This document shows, piece by piece, positions 1-4,765 of a stretch of 7,702 nt of DNA (within the stretch, counting starts at the first letter, position 1; each line of letters starts with the position of its first letter). The notes beneath the pieces were generated by a model that saw only the letters and a program-made list of their open reading frames with translations, had not been told where the DNA came from and ran no database searches. The DNA is from an uncultured Treponema sp. (GTDB taxonomy: Bacteria; Spirochaetota; Spirochaetia; Treponematales; Treponemataceae), in NCBI RefSeq assembly GCF_938029485.1, contig NZ_CALHGC010000138.1:1-7702 (forward strand), read 5' to 3'. Made by a program: the position numbers and the translations under genes.

Positions 1-15
1 GTTCCATAGCTAATG

Positions 16-31
16 GTACATTATAATGTAC
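16..31. promoter_or_regulatory. perfect 16-bp palindrome with a TATAAT core
   Basis: GTACATTATAATGTAC reads identically on both strands. It lies about 25 bp beyond the stop codon of the DUF3343 gene. A -10-like TATAAT (22-27) sits in its centre. No T-run follows on either strand, so it does not look like an intrinsic terminator; a protein-binding site belonging to a gene outside the window is more likely. Function is inferred only from symmetry. The rest of 1-55 shows nothing recognisable. Confidence 0.4.
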
Positions 32-55
32 TAAAGATCAAGATGATGACATTCG

Positions 56-325
56 TTATTTCCCAGACATCTTTACTGCAGTTCTGTCCGAGCCTTGGAC
101 GGTGAGCGTATACACATCCTGATACGCGGCTCCGCTTGTTTTTAATAAGTCAACCGCTTTTTCAGCATCTTCACGGTTGACCCGCAGCGCCATCCCGCAG
201 CCTTCTGAGATTTCCGGAGGGAGCGGGATCAGGCGGGCGCCGGAGAGACCGGTCACTGCCATTTCCGCTGCGATTGCCTGATGAGTACTATCAAATGAAA
301 TAACGCAAAATACTTCGTTCTGCAT
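56..325 (-). CDS. DUF3343 domain protein, putative Se/S carrier-like
   Basis: This is an 89-residue soluble protein with no signal peptide or membrane segment. It has the single-domain layout of the DUF3343 (putative Se/S carrier) family: an N-terminal strand (residues 4-10, EVFCVIS), a helix (14-25), a proline-rich turn (IPLPPEI, 33-39), and the conserved Gly-Cys-Gly at 42-44 followed by MALRV. Cys43 is the likely chemically active residue. Members of this family often sit beside yedF and selD, as here; a role in carrying or delivering reduced selenium or sulfur is inferred from that association and is not proven. The start lies 3 nt past the yedF stop with only a weak ribosome-binding site (GTAAAGCCCTAAGCT before ATG), which suggests translational coupling to yedF. 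It is the last gene of the selenium cluster inside this window; whether the operon continues leftward cannot be seen. Confidence 0.85.
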   Translation of the reverse strand: MQNEVFCVISFDSTHQAIAAEMAVTGLSGARLIPLPPEISEGCGMALRVNREDAEKAVDLLKTSGAAYQDVYTLTVQGSDRTAVKMSGK

Positions 326-328
326 AGC

Positions 329-934
329 TTAGGGCTTTACGACCTTATTGGTACGCATAATTTCCGTAATACGGTACATATTGGTAGCCGAACCGACTTG
401 CAGTTTCTCTTTTAAGCCGTAGAAATCCAAACACAGCCCGCACGCAAGCACTTCCGTCCCCTTTTCCTGCAAGGTTTTTAAATCATTGACGGTTTTTTCG
501 TTCTCGGTTGCAAGGCGGACACCGGAGTTATACATCACCACCATTTTAGGAATGCGATCCTGTTCGGTCAGCGCATACACAAAGTTCTCCAACAGCTTTG
601 TGCCGAAGCCTTCATCACCGGTGCCCATCTTATCAGAATTGATCACCACAACATATTCGTCAGCGCCTTGTTCCAGTACGCTTGTGTCGTTCAAAATAGC
701 ACAAGCCTCGCAGCCTTGAAAGTCATAGAGTACGGTATATTCCGCATCGTTCAGCTTGGTAACGCTTGCTTTGATATTCAGCTGTCCTGCCATCTTGGTC
801 AGGTTCTGAGTCGCAATTTCGTTATCCACCCGTATCAGGATGTTTTCTCCTGCGGTGTTTTCGCGCAATACTTTTTTCGTCATAATGACGGGAATGGGAC
901 ACACTTTGCCCATCGCATTTACTTCAATCATCAT
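329..934 (-). CDS. yedF: selenium metabolism protein YedF (TusA-like + DsrE-like)
   Basis: This is a 201-residue cytoplasmic protein with two domains. Residues 1-72 are a TusA/SirA-like domain with the signature Cys-Pro-Ile-Pro at 12-15 near the first strand; in TusA this Cys carries persulfide. Residues 93-200 are a DsrE/DsrF-like domain that ends in the YedF-typical CGLC (165-168) and FYGL stretch. A linker CEAC (75-78) adds a second Cys pair. This architecture defines the YedF family linked to selenium metabolism, and selD lies upstream. Chemistry is inferred: transfer or storage of Se or S on Cys12 and the DsrE-domain Cys residues. A good ribosome-binding site (GGAGAG) lies 4-7 nt before two consecutive ATGs; the second (931) is equally plausible. 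A remnant of a selD 3' end lies 13 nt upstream, so yedF probably once followed selD directly. Confidence 0.9.
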   Translation of the reverse strand: MMIEVNAMGKVCPIPVIMTKKVLRENTAGENILIRVDNEIATQNLTKMAGQLNIKASVTKLNDAEYTVLYDFQGCEACAILNDTSVLEQGADEYVVVINSDKMGTGDEGFGTKLLENFVYALTEQDRIPKMVVMYNSGVRLATENEKTVNDLKTLQEKGTEVLACGLCLDFYGLKEKLQVGSATNMYRITEIMRTNKVVKP

Positions 935-946
935 TTCTCTCCATAT

Positions 947-971
947 ATTATCTCACCACAATCGGATAATC
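947..971. repeat. 25-bp direct repeat, yedF-side copy
   Basis: The sequence beginning ATTATCTCACCACAATCGG is identical over 25 bp to 1723-1747, in the same orientation. The two copies flank the toxin-antitoxin pair, 776 bp apart start to start. This copy lies in the selD remnant; the other is the functional selD terminus. The arrangement resembles the gene-end duplication left by insertions into the 3' end of a gene. Confidence 0.9.
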
Positions 972-986
972 CGTATGAGGTTTTAT
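948..986 (-). pseudogene. selD: remnant of the selD 3' end (12 codons plus stop)
   Basis: Read on the minus strand this encodes IKPHTDYPIVVR-stop, against IEPRADYPIVVR-stop at the true selD end (1724-1762). Nine of 12 residues match. The last seven codons plus the stop are identical at the nucleotide level; four of the five codons before them have diverged, and the fifth (Ile) is a synonymous change. Similarity ends sharply at 987. The piece has no start codon or body. Its 5' edge overlaps the last codon and stop of the antitoxin gene, and its stop lies 13 nt before yedF. It is best read as the original selD-yedF junction left behind when the toxin-antitoxin pair was inserted. Confidence 0.75.
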
Positions 987-1216
987 ACATCACATTCTTC
1001 AGGTTTGCTGTTAGGAGCTTTTTGTAAAACAGCTAAAAACTTTTCTCGCGATCCGTTTTTTGCCCGTTGCTCAATATACTGTTCTGTTTGTAGTGCCGAT
1101 AATTTTTCTCCTATTGCAGCGGCAATAAATTGATTTATTGAAATGTTATCGATTTTAGCAACTTCTTTTATCATTGTGTGATATGAATCCGGGATTCTAA
1201 TACTCAATGTGCTCAT
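983..1216 (-). CDS. ribbon-helix-helix (HicB/CopG-like) antitoxin
   Basis: This 77-residue protein is the likely DNA-binding antitoxin of the adjacent PIN toxin. Residues 1-43 show the ribbon-helix-helix pattern: strand LSIRIPDS (4-11), helix HTMIKEVAKI, turn, then ISINQFIAAAIGEKLSAL. The tail (RAKNGSREKFLAVL..., 51-64, ending PEECDV) resembles the toxin-binding tail of antitoxins paired with this PIN family. The start overlaps the toxin stop by four bases (ATGA), so the two are translationally coupled. A strong ribosome-binding site, GGAGGTC, lies 4 nt before the ATG. The toxin has no such site, so the antitoxin should be made in excess. The stop codon falls inside the selD remnant, which suggests that the cassette boundary trimmed or replaced the last codons. 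The protein probably represses its own promoter. Confidence 0.85.
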   Translation of the reverse strand: MSTLSIRIPDSYHTMIKEVAKIDNISINQFIAAAIGEKLSALQTEQYIEQRAKNGSREKFLAVLQKAPNSKPEECDV

Positions 1217-1644
1217 TTTTGACCTCCATTTAATATATCCATAAATTCCCGCGGTGTTAGCGCAACGATTCCTAAATGTTCCGCTTCTTTGAAATCTTTT
1301 TTATTAAATGTTATTATCACCTCACTGTTTGAATGAATCGCAAGCTCCAAAATATGATCATCAAAGCCATCTCTTAAATATGGCCGCCACAAATAGAATA
1401 GTTTTATATGCTTTCCAATCTGACATAGATAATTTAAAAAATCATTAATATCAGCATCGGAATAGTATGCTCTATCTAAGTGTTTTTTCAAAACTGCTTC
1501 ATATTCTAAAATAAGCGGAACTGAAATAGCAAAATCAAATCTACCGGTACCGATTTCTTGTAATAACTGATTTGACTTTCCATTTATACTTTTTAATGCC
1601 GATAGTATAACATTTGTATCTATAACGACTATTGGAATATCCAT
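1213..1644 (-). CDS. PIN-domain toxin (putative toxin-antitoxin nuclease, COG1569-like)
   Basis: This 143-residue protein is a single PIN domain, a metal-dependent RNase fold. It matches the 'putative toxin-antitoxin system toxin component, PIN family' type. The opening VVIDTNVILSAL puts the first acidic residue at Asp9. SVPLILEYE supplies Glu47 or Glu49. YLWRPYLRDGFDDHILELA gives the family's RPxLRDxxDD element with Asp95/Asp96. IITFNKKDF gives Asn114 and Asp117. All expected metal ligands are present, so the nuclease looks intact. The RNA target is unknown. The gene order is toxin first, antitoxin second, the reverse of classic VapBC. No Shine-Dalgarno precedes the ATG and a -10 box ends 7 nt before it, so the mRNA is probably leaderless. 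Sampled lines of this gene are about 30% GC, clearly lower than neighbouring genes, which supports horizontal acquisition. Confidence 0.9.
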   Translation of the reverse strand: MDIPIVVIDTNVILSALKSINGKSNQLLQEIGTGRFDFAISVPLILEYEAVLKKHLDRAYYSDADINDFLNYLCQIGKHIKLFYLWRPYLRDGFDDHILELAIHSNSEVIITFNKKDFKEAEHLGIVALTPREFMDILNGGQK

Positions 1645-1670
1645 AATTGGTATTATATATGATACTAATT
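1645..1670. promoter_or_regulatory. candidate antitoxin operator (imperfect inverted repeat)
   Basis: On the minus strand the arms AATTAGTAT (1670-1662) and ATACCAATT (1653-1645) match as an inverted repeat at 8 of 9 positions with an 8-nt spacer. The repeat covers the -10 box and the predicted start site. Binding by the ribbon-helix-helix antitoxin here would block transcription, which is the usual autoregulation of such modules. This is inferred from position and symmetry. Confidence 0.4.
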
Positions 1671-1679
1671 ATTTGTCAA
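1652..1679 (-). promoter_or_regulatory. promoter of the toxin-antitoxin pair
   Basis: On the minus strand TTGACA (1679-1674) is followed after 16 bp by TATAAT (1657-1652), both perfect consensus hexamers. The expected transcription start is at about 1645, one base before or at the toxin ATG (1644). This predicts a leaderless transcript. Confidence 0.7.
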
Positions 1680-1722
1680 TGTTAATCTTGTAAGCATTTT
1701 CCTCCATAAATATTAAGTAACC
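1665..1722 (-). other. spacer after selD with a decayed yedF-like start region
   Basis: After the selD stop the minus strand carries TAATATTTATGGAGGAAAATG, very like the yedF initiation region TAATATATGGAGAGAAATG. It opens a 10-codon reading frame (1697-1665, MLTRLTLTNN-stop) that overlaps the toxin -35 box. This is either a second trace of the duplicated selD-yedF junction or an upstream short ORF. No evidence of function is visible. Confidence 0.35.
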
Positions 1723-1747
1723 ATTATCTCACCACAATCGGATAATC
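1723..1747. repeat. 25-bp direct repeat, selD-side copy
   Basis: This copy is the last seven codons and stop of selD plus one following base, matching 947-971 exactly. Recombination between the two copies would delete the toxin-antitoxin pair and leave an intact selD followed 13 bp later by yedF. Confidence 0.9.
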
Positions 1748-2782
1748 TGCGCGCGGTTCGATGGCGCCGATTGGGAATAAACTGATACCTGCCTCGGCAA
1801 AGGCTGGTCTGATTTTTTCCGCTTCGGCAGGGCTGACGGCAAAAAGTAAACCGCCTGAGGTTTGCGGGTCAAAGATAATTTCTTCAAGTGCAAAATCTTT
1901 TATGCCGAATTGGATTTTTCCTTGGGCAAAGTTCCGGTTCCGCTGTCCGCCGGCGGTAAGCAAAAATTCACCGGCTGCTTGATACGCTGCCTCGATATAG
2001 GGAATACGGTTTGCGTCAAGGCGGGCGGTAAAATCCGTGCCGGTCATTTCCGAAAGGTGTCCGCTCAAGCCGAAACCGGTTACATCCGTGCAGGCATGAA
2101 CGGTAAAGTTCCGGAGAACCTCGGCTGCGTATTTATTGAGGTAGGTCATTGAGGCAGCGGCTTCGTCAAAGGCGGAACGGGGAACTTCTCCTGCGCTGTA
2201 GGCGGTGGTGATAATCCCGATCCCCAGTTTTTTAGTTAAAAATAACACATCTCCCGCCTGCGGGGTGTTGTTTCGCCAAATGCGCTCAGGGTGTATCGTT
2301 CCCATCACGGAAAGTCCGTATTTTATTTTGGGGTCGTGAATGGAGTGTCCGCCTACCAGCGCAGCGCCTGCTTCTTTTACCTTTTCCGCTCCGCCGGTTA
2401 AAATGCTTTGCAGCGCCGCGTATGCATTATCGCGGGTTGCTTCCTCAGGATAGCAGACAATGTTCATTGCGCATACCGGCTCTCCGCCCATCGCGTACAC
2501 ATCGCTGAGGGCATTTGCCGCTGCAATCTGTCCGAAAAGGGTAGGATCGGTTACCATCGGCGGGAAAAAATCAAGGGTTTGGATGACTGCTATATCGGGT
2601 GTCAGCTGAATAACAGCCGCATCATCGGAGCTGTCAAAGCCGACCAATAAACCCTCGTACGAAGTTTTAGGGAGCGTTTTCAGCAAAGCGCTTAGTACCC
2701 CTGCGCCGATTTTTGCATTGCATCCGCCGCAGACAAAAAGCTCATCGCTCCGGTCGCTTGCGGATTTATTATAATTTTCCAT
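1724..2782 (-). CDS. selD: selenide, water dikinase (selenophosphate synthetase)
   Basis: SelD makes selenophosphate from selenide and ATP in the cytoplasm, the selenium donor for selenocysteine and other selenium modifications. The 352-residue product matches the usual length (E. coli 347). Its active-site loop is CGGCNAKIG, with catalytic Cys21 (TGC codon, not selenocysteine) and Lys24 in the Cys-x-x-Lys spacing. FDSSDDAAV and TLDFF supply Mg/ATP-binding acidic residues. ANALSDVYAMGG, DVTGFGLSGHL and FDPQTSGGLL are family hallmarks of the AIRS-like fold. ATG 2782 is preferred. A longer form starting at TTG 2821 (365 residues) is possible, but it would place the start upstream of the promoter -10 box. 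No ribosome-binding site precedes the ATG. The gene heads the selenium cluster, now separated from yedF by the toxin-antitoxin pair; a copy of its last codons survives at 948-986. Confidence 0.97.
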   Translation of the reverse strand: MENYNKSASDRSDELFVCGGCNAKIGAGVLSALLKTLPKTSYEGLLVGFDSSDDAAVIQLTPDIAVIQTLDFFPPMVTDPTLFGQIAAANALSDVYAMGGEPVCAMNIVCYPEEATRDNAYAALQSILTGGAEKVKEAGAALVGGHSIHDPKIKYGLSVMGTIHPERIWRNNTPQAGDVLFLTKKLGIGIITTAYSAGEVPRSAFDEAAASMTYLNKYAAEVLRNFTVHACTDVTGFGLSGHLSEMTGTDFTARLDANRIPYIEAAYQAAGEFLLTAGGQRNRNFAQGKIQFGIKDFALEEIIFDPQTSGGLLFAVSPAEAEKIRPAFAEAGISLFPIGAIEPRADYPIVVR

Positions 2783-2795
2783 TGATTTATTATAA
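2763..2795. repeat. 21-bp-spaced short direct repeat at the selD start
   Basis: GATTTATTATAA occurs at 2763-2774 and again at 2784-2795, offset by 21 bp (seven codons). One copy contains the -10 box; the other encodes residues 4-7 (YNKS) of SelD. It looks like a small tandem duplication of the promoter and start region. Confidence 0.55.
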
Positions 2796-2817
2796 TATAT
2801 GGGGATGCTTTTTACAA
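2789..2817 (-). promoter_or_regulatory. selD promoter
   Basis: On the minus strand TTGTAA (2817-2812) and TATAAT (2794-2789) are separated by 17 bp. The expected start site is at about 2782, the A of the selD ATG, and no Shine-Dalgarno is present, so a leaderless mRNA is predicted. The -35 hexamer is the same as that of the rubredoxin promoter. Confidence 0.6.
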
Positions 2818-2821
2818 GCAA

Positions 2822-2919
2822 ATGGCCGCCTATACCAAGGTAAACGCATCAGGCCGTTTTTAGTAACCTCGCAGAATCATTGGGGCTGATTTTTATGAAG
2901 CGAATATTTCAAAAGGATT
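2822..2919. other. intergenic gap between the TPM gene and selD
   Basis: This 98-bp gap holds only weak 5-bp inverted repeats (for example AATCA/TGATT) and no stem followed by a T-run. Transcription from lemA and the TPM gene may therefore read into selD. There is no tRNA or small ORF of note. Confidence 0.5.
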
Positions 2920-3615
2920 TTAGTTCTCCAACACCACGAGTCCATCAAGCAGCTCATTGGGATTTTCCGCTTTGTTGGGAAAGTTTTGCTGCAAAATTCT
3001 ACCGCACTCCTGCACGGCGGAGATAAAGGCTTGAGCGGCGCTTCGGTCTTTTAGCCCCTCGGTCATAATTTTGCAAATACCGTCCCATTCGTTTTGCGCT
3101 ACTTTTTCAGCAATTCCAGAATCGGCGATCACGAATACTTTCCGCTCCAATACGGAAACAAAAATGAGAACGCCGGAATGCTCTGACGTTTTATATACGC
3201 CGCTTTCGACAAAATGCTGCAATGCACGGGCATAGACACGGCGGTTTTTCAGCGTATCAGGAATAATCAGCCGGTCGACTGCAGGGATATTTACTAAAAA
3301 ATAAACGATAAGCACGACGGCAGCCGCACCGCCCCCGATAACCGCCGTCAGCTGTGCAGGCGACGGGAACCAAACGGTACGTTCCAAAAGGTTCCAGATA
3401 GGGGCTGAGCATAAAAACAAGATGAAAAAAGCGGTAAATGCCGCACAAAACGCAATGAATAACTCTACAAAGGCATACGAATCACTTTGGTATACAACCG
3501 CAAGGGCAATTTCTCCCGTTGTTTTTTTCTCAGCCTCAGCAATCGTCCCGGTAATTTCTCTCATTTGAGCGGGAGAAATATTCATCAGTTTTAACAGCTT
3601 GTCTTTTTTCATCAT
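2920..3615 (-). CDS. TPM-domain membrane protein
   Basis: This 231-residue protein has two clear membrane segments, at about 47-71 (AFVELFIAFCAAF onward) and 88-110 (AVIGGGAAAVVLIVYFLV). They split a TPM (TPM_phosphatase-type) domain: an N-terminal part with EAEKKTTGEIALAVV (27-41) and a C-terminal part with HSGVLIFVSVLERKVFVIAD (146-165), then GIAEKVAQNEWD. The arrangement resembles COG3762-type membrane TPM proteins. It follows lemA by 24 nt with its own ribosome-binding site (AAGGAAG), so the two are almost certainly co-transcribed. TPM genes are commonly paired with lemA. Often a second, secreted TPM gene lies between them, and it is absent here. The biochemical role is not established: TPM domains have been tied to photosystem II repair in plants and to envelope functions in bacteria. 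An N-terminal signal peptide is not visible. Confidence 0.85.
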   Translation of the reverse strand: MMKKDKLLKLMNISPAQMREITGTIAEAEKKTTGEIALAVVYQSDSYAFVELFIAFCAAFTAFFILFLCSAPIWNLLERTVWFPSPAQLTAVIGGGAAAVVLIVYFLVNIPAVDRLIIPDTLKNRRVYARALQHFVESGVYKTSEHSGVLIFVSVLERKVFVIADSGIAEKVAQNEWDGICKIMTEGLKDRSAAQAFISAVQECGRILQQNFPNKAENPNELLDGLVVLEN

Positions 3616-3639
3616 GTTTCTTCCTTAACCGGTTATCAC

Positions 3640-4248
3640 TTAAAATTCAACTTTAGGTGCCGTCGCAGCCTGTTCGTCAGCCTTAAAATACGCTTTTTCT
3701 CTAAAGCCGAACATATTGGCAAGGAATGCTTGCGGGAACCGTCTGACCAGCATATTGTACGCCTGCACCGCTTCATTAAAGCGCTTCCGCTCCACGGCAA
3801 TGCGGTTTTCGGTTCCTTCAAGCTGGCTCTGCAAGTCGCGGAAGTTTTCATTTGCTTTTAATTCCGGATAATTTTCCGCCACGGCAAGCAACCGCTGCAG
3901 TGCACCGCTTAAATCGCTCTGCATCTTTTGAAACTTTTCAAACGATTCGGGATCATTTAAAACCTCGTCCGAAACATTGATAACGCCGCCCGCTCTGGAA
4001 CGCATTTCCGCAATTTCGGTAAAGACTTTTTCCTCATGGCTTGCATAACCTTTTACGGTGTTGACAAGGTTGGGAATTAAATCGAAACGGCGCTGATATA
4101 CGTTTTCCACCTGACTCCAAGCCGCTTTAACGTTTTCATCTGCCGCTACCATCGAATTATACGAACGGGTAACACAACCGTACAGTGAAAAAATAATCAG
4201 CACAATAATGCCGAGAACGATAAGTCCTGTTTTTAATCCTTTGCTCAT
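3640..4248 (-). CDS. lemA: LemA family protein
   Basis: This 202-residue protein has one N-terminal membrane anchor (about 7-24, GLIVLGIIVLIIFSLYG) followed by a long helical domain. Family signatures are QRRFDLIPNLVNTVKGYA (52-69), ENYPELKANENF (125-136) and LQSQLEGTENRIAVERKRFN (139-158). Length and layout are typical of bacterial LemA. Cys25 follows the anchor in a context (SLYGC) that only loosely resembles a lipobox; lipid modification is possible given relaxed spirochete rules but is unsupported. A ribosome-binding site, GGAG, lies 9 nt before the ATG. It is the first gene of the minus-strand run and pairs with the TPM gene 24 nt downstream. No convincing promoter was found within 4249-4330. 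The molecular function of LemA is not settled; an envelope-associated role is inferred from topology. Confidence 0.95.
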   Translation of the reverse strand: MSKGLKTGLIVLGIIVLIIFSLYGCVTRSYNSMVAADENVKAAWSQVENVYQRRFDLIPNLVNTVKGYASHEEKVFTEIAEMRSRAGGVINVSDEVLNDPESFEKFQKMQSDLSGALQRLLAVAENYPELKANENFRDLQSQLEGTENRIAVERKRFNEAVQAYNMLVRRFPQAFLANMFGFREKAYFKADEQAATAPKVEF

Positions 4249-4391
4249 AAGTGGATGCTCCTATCGCAAGTTAAATGTAACGAGAGCCTCTAAAAACTGT
4301 TACGCAATTCGCTTTAGCGGATATGATAAATCATTTCCTTACAGAAAAAGCCGATAGGCTTTCAGTTTTTGGACAGCCCCGTTTTCTCAAC

Positions 4392-4427
4392 CATTCTTTG
4401 GCATACTGATGTATGCCGAACGGAATG
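4392..4427. repeat. long inverted repeat with TGAT loop
   Basis: The arms CATTC-TTTGGCATAC (4392-4406) and GTATGCCGAA-GAATG (4411-4420 and 4423-4427) form a 15-bp stem with one G-U pair, a 2-nt bulge (4421-4422) and a TGAT tetraloop. No T-run follows on either strand, so it is not a typical terminator. It may be a regulatory site or an intergenic repeat. Confidence 0.6.
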
Positions 4428-4484
4428 TAAAGTATAGAGCATTTGGCGAAAAGAAACAACGTGTGCCGCCTATGCAGCTCCTAC

Positions 4485-4513
4485 TTGTAAAACGGCTGTA
4501 AAACCCGTATAGT
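4485..4513 (+). promoter_or_regulatory. rubredoxin promoter
   Basis: TTGTAA (4485-4490) and TATAGT (4508-4513) are spaced by 17 bp. Transcription should begin at about 4520, giving a leader of about 37 nt before the rubredoxin ATG. Confidence 0.6.
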
Positions 4514-4556
4514 ATTTGTCTGCAAGTATTCTGTAAGGAACAGATGGGGGGAGTAT

Positions 4557-4715
4557 ATGGATAAATATGTATGTGATTTATGCGGGTATGAGTATAATCC
4601 TGAAACAGGCGATCCTGAAGGTAATATCAAGCCGGGTACTCGATTTGAAGATATTCCCGATACATGGGTATGTCCGCTCTGCGGCGTTTCGAAGGACGGA
4701 TTCAAAAAGGTTTAA
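4557..4715 (+). CDS. rubredoxin
   Basis: This is a complete 52-residue rubredoxin, the usual length for the family. It holds one iron bound by four cysteines and carries single electrons in the cytoplasm. The two metal knuckles are YVCDLCGYEY (Cys6, Cys9) and WVCPLCGVSKDGF (Cys39, Cys42). The intervening PETGDPEGNIKPGTRFEDIP carries the conserved Gly/Pro spacing, and Trp37 sits before the second knuckle. A G-rich ribosome-binding site (GGGGGGAG) lies 3-6 nt before the ATG. The gene appears monocistronic, with its own promoter at 4485-4513 and a strong terminator at 4728-4762. In anaerobes rubredoxin often feeds oxygen- or superoxide-reducing enzymes; its partner is not in this window. It is not obviously connected to the selenium genes. 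Confidence 0.97.
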   Translation: MDKYVCDLCGYEYNPETGDPEGNIKPGTRFEDIPDTWVCPLCGVSKDGFKKV

Positions 4716-4727
4716 ACAAGGAACGTA

Positions 4728-4762
4728 AAATAAAAGCCGTACCAATAGTACGGCTTTTATTT
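4728..4762 (+). terminator. intrinsic terminator after rubredoxin
   Basis: AAATAAAAGCCGTAC (4728-4742), loop CAATA, GTACGGCTTTTATTT (4748-4762) form a perfect 15-bp stem. The A-rich left arm and T-rich right arm make it potentially functional in both directions. It starts 12 nt after the rubredoxin stop. Confidence 0.9.
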
Positions 4763-4765
4763 ACT

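Larger units (their letters stand above)
4249..4556. other. divergent intergenic region between lemA and rubredoxin
   Basis: No gene is visible in these 308 bp. The region holds a long hairpin (4392-4427), a shorter one, AAAGCC-GATA-GGCTTT (4347-4362), followed on the minus strand by TTTTT, and the rubredoxin promoter (4485-4513). It also holds inverted copies of TTCCTTACAGA (4335-4345 and 4530-4540) and of AAAAACTG (4292-4299 and 4363-4370). No clear lemA promoter was found. Confidence 0.6.

Noticed and set aside
984..992. TGA near the selD remnant as a possible selenocysteine codon
   Set aside because: The remnant has no gene body upstream and homology to selD stops at 987, so an in-frame TGA there is meaningless. 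The real SelD active site uses a TGC cysteine codon.
486..1133. Plus-strand frames opposite yedF and the antitoxin
   Set aside because: They are shadows of the minus-strand genes; their products show no motif and would cross the selD remnant.
947..1747. Insertion sequence or integron cassette
   Set aside because: No transposase, integrase, terminal inverted repeats or attC-like fold was seen; only a direct repeat derived from selD.
2783..2821. Longer SelD start at TTG 2821
   Set aside because: It would add 13 residues encoded across the -35/-10 promoter region, has only a weak ribosome-binding site, and would exceed the usual family length; ATG 2782 is preferred.
2829..2880. Terminator between the TPM gene and selD
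   Set aside because: Only 5-bp stems such as AAACG/CGTTT without a following T-run; not convincing.
4481..4705. 74-codon minus-strand frame over the rubredoxin region
   Set aside because: The plus-strand rubredoxin with four conserved cysteines explains this sequence.
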